Source: Gremmenia infestans (lineage: Eukaryota > Ascomycota > Leotiomycetes > Helotiales > Hamatocanthoscyphaceae). Taken from it: a DNA stretch of 64,000 nt. Both the position numbers and the translations under genes were made by a program. Shown here piece after piece: positions 51,687-61,442 of this stretch; position 1 is the first letter of the stretch; each line of letters begins with the position of its first letter. Location: assembly GCA_032629725.1 (NCBI GenBank), contig JAFEVB010000005.1, positions 744,001-808,000 on the forward strand. The letters are read 5' to 3'. The notes under the pieces are model-generated. The model was not told where the DNA came from, made no database searches, and saw only the letters and a program-made list of their open reading frames with translations.

Positions 51687-53576
51687 CTACTTGAAAAGTG
51701 GCGTGCCATTTCTCTTTGCTTGCTGCAATGCCGATAGTCTGGCCTTCTTCTCGTTTGTCTGTCTCATTAATTGCGCTGCTCTCTGGGTGATAGAAAGTTC
51801 TTCTTCCTCCCTCTTAATCTCATCCTCAAGAGCGGCCAGCTCGTCGTCCTCCGGATGACCGGTACCTACAACTCCTGGCTCGAGCTTGATCTTCTTAACA
51901 CCCCGACCCTCATGATCAAGAGCATCTGAAGTAGAAGCTCGTTTGGGTCTCTCATTGCTGTCGACCGGCTCGGGCTTGATTGTGGTCTGATTTCGGAGTG
52001 CATGATTGGCAGTCGACTGCCTAGGAGAAGGAGGAGGCGAGTCGGAAAGATCAATTATTTCCGGGCGTGACTTATTGGCTTGCGGCCTGGAAGGTTTTTC
52101 TCGGGTTTCTTCTTTGACTTGGATCACCTCGCCCGGAGGTTTCTCAGCTTCTGTTAATCCGCCCTCCTCGACGCCCATTTCACCATCGAAAGGTTGACGC
52201 GTCTCCTTTGCTTTTTTAGACGGCATGTCTTCTGGTGGTATCTCTCCTTTGTCAAAATACTTGCGTCTAGACTATGCATCAGAATTAGTATACAGATGTG
52301 GTATGATGAGTTCATAGTTTACCTGAAGACAGACGAATTGTACTTCTCTTTCTCTTTTCAGAAGGCTGTGCCACCCACGCCATCTGTTTGGAAATTCTTC
52401 AAGATGGAACAATTCATTCCGGATAGCCTTGGTATTGGCATCACTTCCAGCTAAGGAAATTCTGTGCATCAAGGTATGGTCCCTATCATAATCCTGAGAA
52501 TAATTAGCAGGAGCTCTAATAGAAGAGTAAAATTTTGGTGAGGCTAGAGACAGACCTGAAGTATTTTGAAGCAGTCTTCTCGCTCCTTGTAATTTAAACA
52601 GGCCCACGTGTAGCACTCGAGAGGAATAGGAGTCTTGCCAAACCCATTCATTGCCAGAAAGTCTACCAAAAGTTAGCAGACATTATAGAATATCTTCAGG
52701 AATTATTACCAGAAGTTCGGCATAGGAAAGTGAACCTCAGAATTTGAAGACTATTGGAGCTCAAATCTAACGGGTGGGGCTTCGTGAGCACGGAATTGAC
52801 TTTAGTACCCCCAGTTAATCTATCAGAGTCGATTAGCTGTCCGCTAATAATGTGTAAAGGTGTTATGATTACCTTATTCCATGAGTGATGCCCTGCTTGT
52901 TAAAAAGCTCATTATCAATCTTTTGGGCTTTCACAAGAGTATCTCTTCCCGCTATTTGTTCATTGTAGTTTTTCATTTCAAGATCTAACTTGGCCTTTTT
53001 TTTTGGAATTGACGTGCAGGGGCCAGATCGAAGTACCTGCACTCTCAATCCACCGAGGTTCTTGGCCTCATAACCAGTAACATCAGTCTCTTGGCAAAGA
53101 TCTTCATCTATTCATATATTATGTTAGTAATTGCTCCAAGCATCACCTATGACCAAAAGCATACCTGGCAAGACACCTTGGAAAGCAAACTCAACGTTGT
53201 GTCTATACTGTCCATCTACTATGGCTTCGGGCATACTCTTTATATGGTAGACTTTGTCTTTCAGTAGACGCCCCTTTTCTAGAGTTTCGTCTATCCTCCG
53301 GTTGTAAATCACCTTCTCTGAGGCTAGGTCAATGATACCAACGGCAATTAGAGAATTGTATTTTCCATGGTTGAAACCTTTCTTTAGGATAACTTTGATA
53401 GAATATGTGCCATCTTCAGGAACAACGTATCGGGTCTTTTCGAGGTTTGCTGCTTTGGAATCCTTCCGCTCGGAAAGCGGTGCATACTCATCGAAGAACT
53501 CTGGTTCTGCAGCATCGAAAGGAGCTTTCTGAATTCGAACCTCAATCTCTCCAGCATCCGACTTGAGGATAACCAT
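51687..53576 (-). CDS. DUF7918-type protein C with SUMO-motif tail
   Basis: Six exons in transcription order 53165-53576, 52873-53107, 52710-52819, 52556-52662, 52323-52493 and 51687-52271 give 539 residues. The N-terminus MVILKSDAGEIEVRIQ, FFDEYAPLSERK, RYVVPEDGTYSIKVILKKGF and DEDLCQETDVTGY align with copies A and B, but the paralogue is more diverged. It has an extra intron (52494-52555; donor GTCTGT is weak). The tail has VKEE (397), EIIDLSDSPPP (416-426, SUMO-interaction-like with phosphorylatable Ser), IKPE (443), IKLEP (473), IKRE (497) and a coiled coil (about 485-530). The order of motifs is the same as in A and B. It lies inverted relative to them, with the DUF2264/transporter pair in between. 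Function unknown. Confidence 0.84.
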
Positions 53577-55263
53577 CTTGAATGTTTCGGGTTCGGTTCT
53601 CAGTTCTCAGTGAGGTCTGACTACAATAATATTCAAGTCAGATTTGATGTCATTTTGAAGTTGGTTCCTTACCTTGAAGTAAAGTGCGATGAATAGATCC
53701 GTGAAGAGAAGGGGGAGCTAGATCGTAAAGTTGTTGGGTTGTAAAGTTGCATGGAGATGATGAGAGACCTTTCGGTGATATCTCAAGGCATTCCAGCTTT
53801 GGTTGGTGGAGGTTGTATGAGATGTTCAAGATAATTTGCGATACAGTTGAGTGAATCGATGGACGCCTTGGGGGAATATTTACCCGAAAGTTCCGAAAAT
53901 GCAACGCAAAAGTTGTTCGTAAAAGTGAGAGGAACACTCGCAGCTCAGCGAGATTGGCCCTCGAGATTGCTGAAAGCCAGGCTCAATATCTTGAAAACTG
54001 GAGATGAACTGCAATTCCAGGTGTACTAAGACTCCTAGGCAAATTTCTCAGAAACCAGACGTGGTTGGGAGTTCGAAGTTGAAGTTGAAAAAGTTGAAAG
54101 TTGACGGTGGAGAGAACTTGAAAGACAGACGAGGGATGGAGAAATGGAAGCACTTGAAGTACACCTAGGGCAAGAGAGTCGAGAGTGAATATGTATCTTC
54201 AGGGAAATGAAGAATGAATGAAGTATGGGGAACCGTAAGAGCGTAATTGATAGCCAAATCCAAGGTTGGATCGAGAGAGATATTTTCTTCTTGCGTTTGT
54301 TGAGGGTGAGATGGAAGTTGAGGTTATGGGTAGATCAGAAAGCTGCAGAGAGTAAGAGGTCAAGTGGTCTCAAATAGTAACGTTTAAGGGTAGAGGAAGT
54401 GAATACATGCAGATTGTAATATGTCAGTAGCGAAAGAAATTCCCATGCTATTAAGTCGCTGGCTGATGTTATGCCGTGAGCATGAAGATTATAAGGAAGC
54501 GATCCAAGAAGCCTGCGGAGATGAATGAACAGTGGAGGAATTCATCTGAGTATAGTTAGAAATCTGGAGAAAGCTGGAGAAAGATCAGAGCTAAGATGCG
54601 AGATATATATATATATATTTCAAGGGAGGAAGGAACGATTGGGACGTAGGCGTGTTTTTAAGGATAGGACCACCCACGAACAACCTATTGAGAAAATAGC
54701 CACCCGATAAGCTATTGAAAATCTTTTAATCTAAGACCGACGAAAGACTTTTGTCACTAATCAACGTATTAGATTCAGAAAGGGTGTCCCGGAAAGGCGG
54801 CACCTACGTTTCATACACGAGATGACGAGGAGGCGGAACGCCGTGTTGAAGAACTGGAGGTTTGTCAAAAGAAACGACATGTGATACGCAACGGAACTAT
54901 GAATGCACAGTCCAATTCTAGAGAGTTTTATCTAAAACAAGGAATCGATGCAGTCTTGGAATGGTGCAGCCAGGGAAGTCACATGCAGGACACTTTTCGG
55001 GGAAAATGGACAAAATGCTCGAGAATCAACTCTGAAATGGGTCACTGAGCTGCGAGGACTGGAATACATGATAAATTAAGAGGCGTGTATTTAAGCCGGC
55101 GTCAGGTTGAAAAGTTCCAGCAAATCAAGAGAATCCTGACTCCGCGTGTTGAAGGAAGAAAGGAGCCAGCCAGTTAGTTGAACCTTTGACCAAAATAACT
55201 TTTATCTAAATGCCCCACCTATCCGAAAACAAAGCTCCCATTGATTGTGACACTGCCAGAAGA
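53577..55263. other. Gap between DUF7918 copy C and SER1
   Basis: About 1.7 kb holding the promoter of copy C and the 3' flank of SER1. It includes repeated GTTGAAGTTGAAAAAGTTGAAAG-like motifs near 54075-54105 and an (AT)n run at 54602-54619. No supportable gene. Confidence 0.45.
54602..54619 (+). repeat. (AT)n microsatellite
   Basis: An uninterrupted AT dinucleotide run of about nine units. Confidence 0.7.
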
Positions 55264-56658
55264 TTACCTAGGGGTCTTTGTGAACTCGTTAATATACTCG
55301 GCCAACTTCTCTGCGCCCGAGAGGGGTATTGAGTTATAGTTGCTGGCTCGGATCCCCCCTACGCTTCTGTGGCCCTTGAGTCCCGTGAGGCCCTTCTCAA
55401 CAGCGCCTTTCAAGAACAACTTCTCCGCATCGTCTATGTTTGCGAGCTATTTAGGTCGTTAGCAGGAGTTGTTGGAATTAGGGTTTGAAAACATACGTGT
55501 GTCACGCGGAAGCAGATGTTCATTCTTGAGCGAGCGCTCTTGTCGGGTACCACTTTATATGACTCGGGGTGAGCATCGAGCGCAGCGTAGATAAGCTTGG
55601 CTTTCTTTTCTGCGACAGCTTGTTGGCCGTCGACTTTATTGGGGAAGCTTTTGAGCGATTTCTGAAGAACTTGGCCAGCGATGAAGACACTGCAAGATAT
55701 TAGTTTACTTGAAAGTCTGTGCGAGGTAAACTTACTCGAATATGCTGAGGGTGTTGTAAAGACTGTTGTTCTTAGCGATTGTTTCATATGAGAGAACAAT
55801 AGGACCGATTGGTAGGCCAAGTTTCCGTAATAGTGTTGGGGCTGGTGTTGCCACAACGGGAGGAAGGAGGTTCTTTTTGATGATGACTACTGTGATACCA
55901 GTGCTTCCCAGATTTTTCTGTGCACCAAAGAAAATGACGGAGAAGTTCTTCACTGGTATCTGTCTCGAGAGGATATTTGAGGACATGTCTGCAACTACAA
56001 TCGGCTCCCCCTCCTCTCCGCTTGGCTTCAGGATTTCTGGGAACCCAGGAAATTCGACACCATCCACTGTCTCGTTGTCACAATAGTAAACCATCGCCGG
56101 GTTCTTGGAGAGCTTCCAAGAACTTTCCTCTGGTATTTTTCCAAACTTCCCATCATTGCCCTTCCTCGCATCCGCCACGATGTTCACATGTTCTGCACCA
56201 ACCAGTCGAGTTGCCTCTTGACTAGCCTTCAGTGACCAGGATCCAGTGACCAAATAGTCAATTTTGAGCTCCTCATCCACAGCCTTTTGTAATTGCTTCA
56301 CCAGCTCATCTTCGGGAATGTCTTTCTCAGTCTTGATGCCTAACTCCTTCAATATCTTTTGCTTCCTCCGTTCTACCCAGACCCCGACCAAGTTGTAGAC
56401 TGTGGCAGAGAACTCTCCACTTCCCCCAGCTTGCATGAACAGGATTTCGTAGTCATCGGGCACGTCGAGGTATGTGGCGAGGTCGGCCTTTGCTTTGTTG
56501 ACGATGCCGGTTGCCAGTTCTGAACGATGAGAATGCTCTGCTAGGCCCAGTCCTGTCCCATTGTAGTCTACCAATGCTGCTGCTGCTGTATTCAAGACAT
56601 CTGTTGGCAGCAGAGCTGGGCCAGCGCCAAAATATGTGATTTCCTCACGGCTGGGCAT
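55264..56658 (-). CDS. SER1: Phosphoserine aminotransferase
   Basis: Exons in transcription order 55736-56658, 55497-55689 and 55264-55446 give 432 residues. This PLP enzyme converts 3-phosphohydroxypyruvate and glutamate to phosphoserine in serine synthesis. [20 protein letters not shown] opens the fold. The phosphate-binding loop has [29 protein letters not shown] carries the PLP-pyridine Asp, and [12 protein letters not shown] holds the Schiff-base Lys248. The C-terminus includes [10 protein letters not shown] and [17 protein letters not shown], which bind the substrate phosphate. All motifs are intact. A perfect TGAGTCA lies 327 bp upstream, fitting general amino-acid control. Confidence 0.96.
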
Positions 56659-57225
56659 CTTGGTCTTCGGATTCGATTTCTAGGGAGGATACTCGTGTTA
56701 TTTTGTACTTAGAAACGTCTATAAAATAAAGTGTCAGCCGGAGCAATGTTGGGATTGGAAAAGAAGCTTGGATGCTGGGTCCGTTGCAAACTTCTGTTGT
56801 CAACATGCATGCTCTCTCCGATTGCGGAGGGCTTGGTGGGAGGTTGATTGCATGAGGGTGAGCAGAGATGAAGTTATACTTTACTTCTCCATTACATACC
56901 TTTTGGTTGATTATTCTGTTCCTCTGTTCCCGTTCTTGTGTACGAAGTCGTCAAAATCCAATTCAGAGGAAGTTCCACGATGAATGAGTCAATAAAGCTT
57001 GTCTTCCCCGGATTTTCATTCCCAAGCCAAGGTGGGCTGTTTAGCGCCCCCAAAAAACATGGATCTTTGTCAGCCTCGCATTCTACACAACTGCCGAGCT
57101 TCACCAACCTCACTCTTCAGCCTCGTAGCCCCTCTCCCCAGTTTCTTTATTTCCATGCGTCGAGGATGCTGGGAATTCTATATATTGTTGCAACTGAAGT
57201 AGGACTTGAGGAGTGAGAAACAGAG
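56659..57225. other. Divergent promoter between SER1 and the SDR gene
   Basis: 567 bp shared upstream region; it contains the TGAGTCA site listed separately. Confidence 0.5.
56985..56991. promoter_or_regulatory. Gcn4/CpcA-type site TGAGTCA
   Basis: A perfect palindromic AP-1/Gcn4 heptamer in the SER1-SDR divergent promoter, 327 bp from the SER1 start and 235 bp from the SDR start. Gcn4/CpcA factors activate amino-acid genes, so SER1 is the likelier target. Confidence 0.45.
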
Positions 57226-58510
57226 ATGGCCGAGAGGAAGATGTCAGAGGCTGGTCCCTCCAAGATTCAAATCCCCACTGTGTCATTCCGTATGTATTCT
57301 CCGACAATGGTAATGAAGCTTGCTGATAATATTTATAGCTACGCATAATTCTCCCCGGGTGTGGTTCCTCACAACTGCACTATCACCATTAGCCGTACGG
57401 TTGATCAGACACCTGCTTGCTCATGGCGATTACGTTGCTGCGGGGCTCCCACCAGCTGAAATCGAAGACGACGAGCGAAGTGCCGAGTTTAGGGAATTGA
57501 TAAATGAGTGTAAGAGCGAACGAAAAGATAGAGAAGGGTGGAAGGATAGGATAAGAGGCATAAGATGTGATGGGAGAATAATGGGACAATGCGGAGCAGC
57601 AATCGCCGAAGCAGTCGAGGTCTTTGGTCGCATAGATATTCTACTATGTTGTACATCAGAAGGTGACTGACCCCCCTGCTTCAGTTTCCCTTCTTTTTTT
57701 TCATTCTTGCTCTAACAAAATTAATCAGCCGTCGTTGGCACGGTCGAAGAGTTATCCACCAACACCTACACCCAGAACCTCGTGCGCGACCAATTCGAAA
57801 CCATCTTCTTCAGCCAAGTAAACTTCATCAAAGCCACGCTCCCCCGCCTCCGCGACCGCCACAACGGCCACATCATGATCCTCACCGGCATCAGCGGCCA
57901 CATCGGCACACCGGGGATGCCCATGTACTGCGCCTCGATCTGGGCACTGGAAGGCTACTGCGATTCCCTCGCCTACGAAATCGCGCCTTTCAATATCAAA
58001 CTCACCATCGTGCAACCAAATAAAGAAATCCCCGTTCTGACCAACAAGATTATCTTCGCGCCCCAGCTACCGCAGTACGAGAGTAGTAATAATCCGGCGC
58101 CGGGGCTGAGGGATATTCTAACGAATGTGGTTAATACTAATCCGGAGACCAAGATTAGTAGTCGCGAGAACAAGACGGATATTGTGTCGAGGTATCCCAG
58201 GTTGCCGAGTGAGGCGAGGGATAGGTTGGTTATGGAGACGGTGCATGCTCTTACGGCTATAGGGGGGCATGAGAATCCACCTGCGAGACATATTGTGGGG
58301 TTTGAGGGCGTGGCGAGTGTGAAGGAGAAGTTGAAGACTGTGAGTGAGGAGTTGGAGGATTTCGTGGAAGTTAGCTGTTCGGTGGATATTTTTAAAAGTG
58401 ATGTTCGGAGAGCTGCGCTGAGTGGTGGGAATAGGGGGGAAGGAAGTGCAAGTGGTAGTGCGTCTGGAAATACCGCGGGCCCTTCTGGTGGTGTTGAAAA
58501 TTTGTTTTAG
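57226..58510 (+). CDS. Atypical short-chain dehydrogenase/reductase (SDR)-like protein
   Basis: Exons 57226-57289, 57339-57662 and 57729-58510 give 389 residues. The fold order is SDR-like: VWFLTTALSPLAVRLIRHLLAHGDYVAAGL as first beta-alpha-beta unit, then FGRIDILLCCTSE (NNAG strand position), HIMILTGISGHIGTPGMPMYCAS and NIKLTIVQPN. Two hallmarks are missing. The cofactor motif TGxxxGxG is TTALSPLA, and the catalytic Y-x-x-x-K reads YCASI, with Ile in place of Lys. The C-terminus is a Gly/Ser-rich low-complexity tail. The protein may be a non-catalytic or altered SDR. The structure appears intact and there is no frameshift, so it is not a decayed gene. Confidence 0.85.
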
Positions 58511-58907
58511 GAAGTGGATTATCTATATCCACATCTATATCCATATCCATATCTATATCCATATCCTACACCAAATGCCGTAATCTGACAAGGCTTGTGT
58601 CTGGAGGGAATGTCTAGTCATTATATATTACCTGTATACCAAACCTAGTTCTAGAAACACCCCAATCACAGCGAACTGACTAAACGCTCATAGCTGCTCT
58701 CATGATCCCAATTCCTCATCCCCATCCTAGCTATAGCTTTTTCGCCTCCGCCTCTTTCCTCCATCATCATCCCTAAATCCATTTCTCGCCTATTGAAAAC
58801 AGTCACTTTTCAGTACCTATCTCCTGGAAACTTCTAGATATCCAAGCTCATCAAGATGATATCCTAAATATCCTCTTCTGAAACGGATCAACCCCTCAGT
58901 CACCCAA
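58511..58907. other. Intergene with CATATCTATATC-type repeat
   Basis: 3' flank of the SDR gene. The six-base array at 58524-58566 is its only notable content. Confidence 0.45.
58524..58566 (+). repeat. (TATATC/CATATC)n hexanucleotide array
   Basis: About seven imperfect hexamers TATATC, CACATC and CATATC in tandem. Confidence 0.7.
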
Positions 58908-59431
58908 TTAACTCTCCGAAACGGCCACTAACACATCCCCTCCCTCACCCAGCTCAACCGCTTTACTTTCCTCCCCCACAAACACATACTCCAACCCCCT
59001 CTGTACCTCATAATGCGGACAAGTCATATTCCACCTTCCAACCCCCTCCTTCCAACCCCCTCCTTCCCCAACCCCCCACCCGGCCTAATAAAAGTCCCCG
59101 GCGCCCCAAAACAAAACATCGCATTCGTAAGCGCCGCACAATCTACCGTTCTCAAATCCTCAGGCCCAGGTACATCAACAAGCATCGAACTGAGATGAGA
59201 GAAATCGAAAATTGCGTTGCCTGAGAAAGACAAGCAGGAGTCGGGGGAGGGGGCAAGGGAGGCGTATAGGGTGCCTGAGATGATGGCGTGCGCGGATGGT
59301 TGGGGTTGTGTTTGTGGTGGGTGGTGTGGAGTTAGGTATTGTGTTAATGCTGATAGTAGGTCGGAGAGGAAAGAGGGAGAGATGTGGAGATGGGAGAGGC
59401 TTCTCGAGACCGGGAAGGACATCCTCGCCAT
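58908..59431 (-). pseudogene. Hypothetical protein gene with frame broken by a 14-bp repeat
   Basis: Starting at the ATG at 59431 (MARMSFPVSRSLSHLHIS) a frame runs for 135 codons to TGA at 59024. It includes FSGNAIFDFSHLSSMLVDVP and TNAMFCFGAPGTFIRPGGG. Just before the stop lie two perfect copies of a 14-bp unit (59036-59063). Removing one unit moves translation into a frame that continues WNMTCPHYEVQRGLEYVFVG and ends at TAA 58908-58910, for 169 residues. The sequence after the repeat looks coding in that frame, so a 14-bp expansion probably inactivated the gene. Alternatively an intron hides the repeat. I do not recognise the family and the start is uncertain. Confidence 0.45.
59036..59063 (+). 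repeat. 14-bp minisatellite, two perfect copies plus a degenerate third
   Basis: TTCCAACCCCCTCC occurs at 59036-59049 and 59050-59063, followed by a diverged copy from 59064. Fourteen is not a multiple of three, so each unit gained or lost changes the frame of the gene that contains it. Confidence 0.85.
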
Positions 59432-59471
59432 CCACTACCTGCGAGTCGATGAAATCGCCCGTAGCTACACA

Positions 59472-59894
59472 CGCCGCCAGGAAACTCTGCCAGCAAAGCA
59501 GTGCTTGTGATGATTAGAGAGGAATCAAATCCTCTGTGCAGAGTTTACGTATATGCCTTTCGTTCATCGATGTCTGAGGCAGAGGAAGTTATAGGCAGGG
59601 TACACAACCCGCTGCTACGACGGCCCAGAACCACTTAATCTGGCCCAGGAAGTCGTCCATGTATAAGAAGACATTTGGGTTCTCTCCGAGGGCTTGACGC
59701 ATGCGACGTAGGCGGGCGCCTCTCGTGAGACAACCGTTGCAGAGATCGTTGTAGGAGCGGAGGGTCTGGGAGTAGCCTTCTGGTGCTGGGTAGCGGTAGG
59801 TGATGCCGTTGGATGACTTTGAGGCGGAGCTTAGGATTTGGAGGAGGTTTTGAGGTGACATTATTGATGGGAGAGCTGGGTTGATGGAAGGCAT
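59472..59894 (-). pseudogene. Decayed adenylation-domain (NRPS-like) fragment
   Basis: The frame from 59894 (MPSINPALPSIMSPQNLLQI) contains YNDLCNGCLTRGARLRRMRQ and IKWFWAVVAAGCVPCL, typical of the N-terminal part of fungal adenylate-forming (NRPS-like) enzymes, and then hits a stop at 59589. Homologous-looking sequence resumes in another frame (DIDERKAYT, then LIITSTALLAEFPGG) interrupted by a TAA. The core ATP-binding motifs that should follow are absent, so it is a truncated, multiply broken remnant. No other secondary-metabolite gene is present nearby. Confidence 0.7.
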
Positions 59895-60302
59895 TTGAGA
59901 GATGAGGAAGCTTTGTGTATTAAGAGCACTGAGATGGCAAATTGTTGTTCTAGTTTGGGAAACATCACAAGGCTTTTGTTTCTAAGAAGCATTCAATAAC
60001 CACTACTACACGGAGATATAAATTCACTTTTCGGCTGAAGATATTGATAGCGACTTTAACATGCTGATGATCCCTTTCCACCACTCACCAACTTGGTCGC
60101 GGAAATGCATCACTTTAGTATATGCATTTACCCAACGTGAAATTTAACAATGTCCCTGGTTGTCCGCTTTGGTTGACAGAATACTGATCTTGCGAGCGAT
60201 ACCTTAAATAGAAAAATATACCCACGTATTGTTTATGATAGCATAGAGTAGACATCAAGGCCACGGGACGTAAAGAGATACACGGCAAAGCAATCGATAC
60301 GC
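59895..60302. other. Intergene next to the foldback element
   Basis: About 400 bases, AT-rich, with no gene seen. Confidence 0.4.
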
Positions 60303-60306
60303 AATA

Positions 60307-60985
60307 TGTTCCGGTTCATTCGTGAATATAAGCGATTCTTGAATCTCCTAGTTCATTCATGAATATTAGCGCATTCACGAATAACCTAGTTCATTTATGA
60401 ATCTTAGTACAAATTCACGTATACCCTAGTTTACTTGTGAATATTAGTGTCATTTATGAATAAACTAGTTCACTCGTGAATCCAGTTTATTTATAAATCT
60501 TAGAGTCGACTTTGCAGGCGATCCCATATAAAAAAACTCTTTTCCCCATATAATTATTAATAACACTACCACTAAAAATACCACTTTTTCTACCTACCAT
60601 ATCAGATATCCCCTCTATAGCTATAATACTAGTTTAGTTGGAAGGCAAAGAAAGAGTAAGAGAGCTAGAGCTAATACTGCTGGCGATAATATAGAGTAGT
60701 ATAATATATCCTTGTTTTAAATGATTTACAATTTATAAATAAACTAGGGTACTTGTGAATCCAACTAATATTCACGTATAAACCAGTTCATTCATGAATC
60801 TTAGTGGTATTCACGAGTACCCTAGTTCATTCGTAAATCTTAGCGTGGAGTCACGAATGAACTAGCTGAATTCATGAATAAACTAGGAGATTTATGAATC
60901 TGGCAGATTCACGAATGAACTAGCTGAATTCATGAATAAACTAGGAGATTCATGAATCTGGCAGATTCACGAATGAACCGGAACA
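60307..60985. mobile_element. Foldback/MITE-like non-autonomous element, 679 bp
   Basis: Both ends carry the same 21-bp sequence in perfect inverted orientation (TGTTCCGGTTCA... at 60307-60327, its reverse complement at 60965-60985). They are flanked by AATA on both sides (60303-60306 and 60986-60989), which fits a 4-bp target duplication. The inside has no coding capacity. Large parts on both sides consist of short units built on TTCATGAA/TTCACGAA/TTCGTGAA palindromes separated by CTAGTT and CTTAG motifs, while the centre (about 60510-60730) is AT-rich and unique. The structure resembles foldback elements with repeat-rich inverted arms. The transposase family that would move it is unknown. 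Confidence 0.75.
60851..60977 (+). repeat. 58-bp tandem repeat in the right arm of the foldback element
   Basis: Two copies (60851-60908, 60909-60966) differ by a single T/C change. A third, partial copy from 60967 runs into the terminal repeat. This suggests the arm grew by unequal exchange or slippage. Confidence 0.8.
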
Positions 60986-60989
60986 AATA

Positions 60990-61442
60990 AAAGCTTACAG
61001 TTAAAAGTGCTTTTTATTGTTGCATAGGAACCACACATAGACCACTGGGAATGCATCTTCGGAGCAAAGGTAAAGATCTCAGATTTTATTACTTGATCAT
61101 ACTATTGTAGACATCGGAACAAAGATCTCCTCCGTGTTGGTGTTGTCTTATGCGAGACGAGATTCGGCGTCGGCAATAAGTTCATTCGTACTGGCAGAAA
61201 GTCCACACCGCCTAGATCGGCAGAATACAACACCATAAGGTGCATGCAGCTTCACTTTTGAGCACAAGACAACCCAAAACCCCAGTTCGTAATAGAAACC
61301 TTCCCATCGCTGTTCTCTGGCCCCTCTACATTTGATTCGCGATAATATGTCACCATCCAGAATACAATAAGGCCGGCCGCAACTCTCACCATCCGCCCTC
61401 CAGTCCCTTTTCACAACCAGGCGCATCCCAAATGTTGTCAGA
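60990..61442. other. Upstream region of TRS120
   Basis: About 450 bp between the mobile element and the TRS120 start. A minus-strand ORF (61148-61579) overlaps exon 1 of TRS120 and is treated as a shadow. No other feature seen. Confidence 0.45.

Noticed and set aside
60307..60985. CRISPR-like regular repeats
   Set aside because: Repeat units are palindromic, of uneven spacing, in a fungal genome, and lie within terminal inverted repeats. A foldback element explains them.
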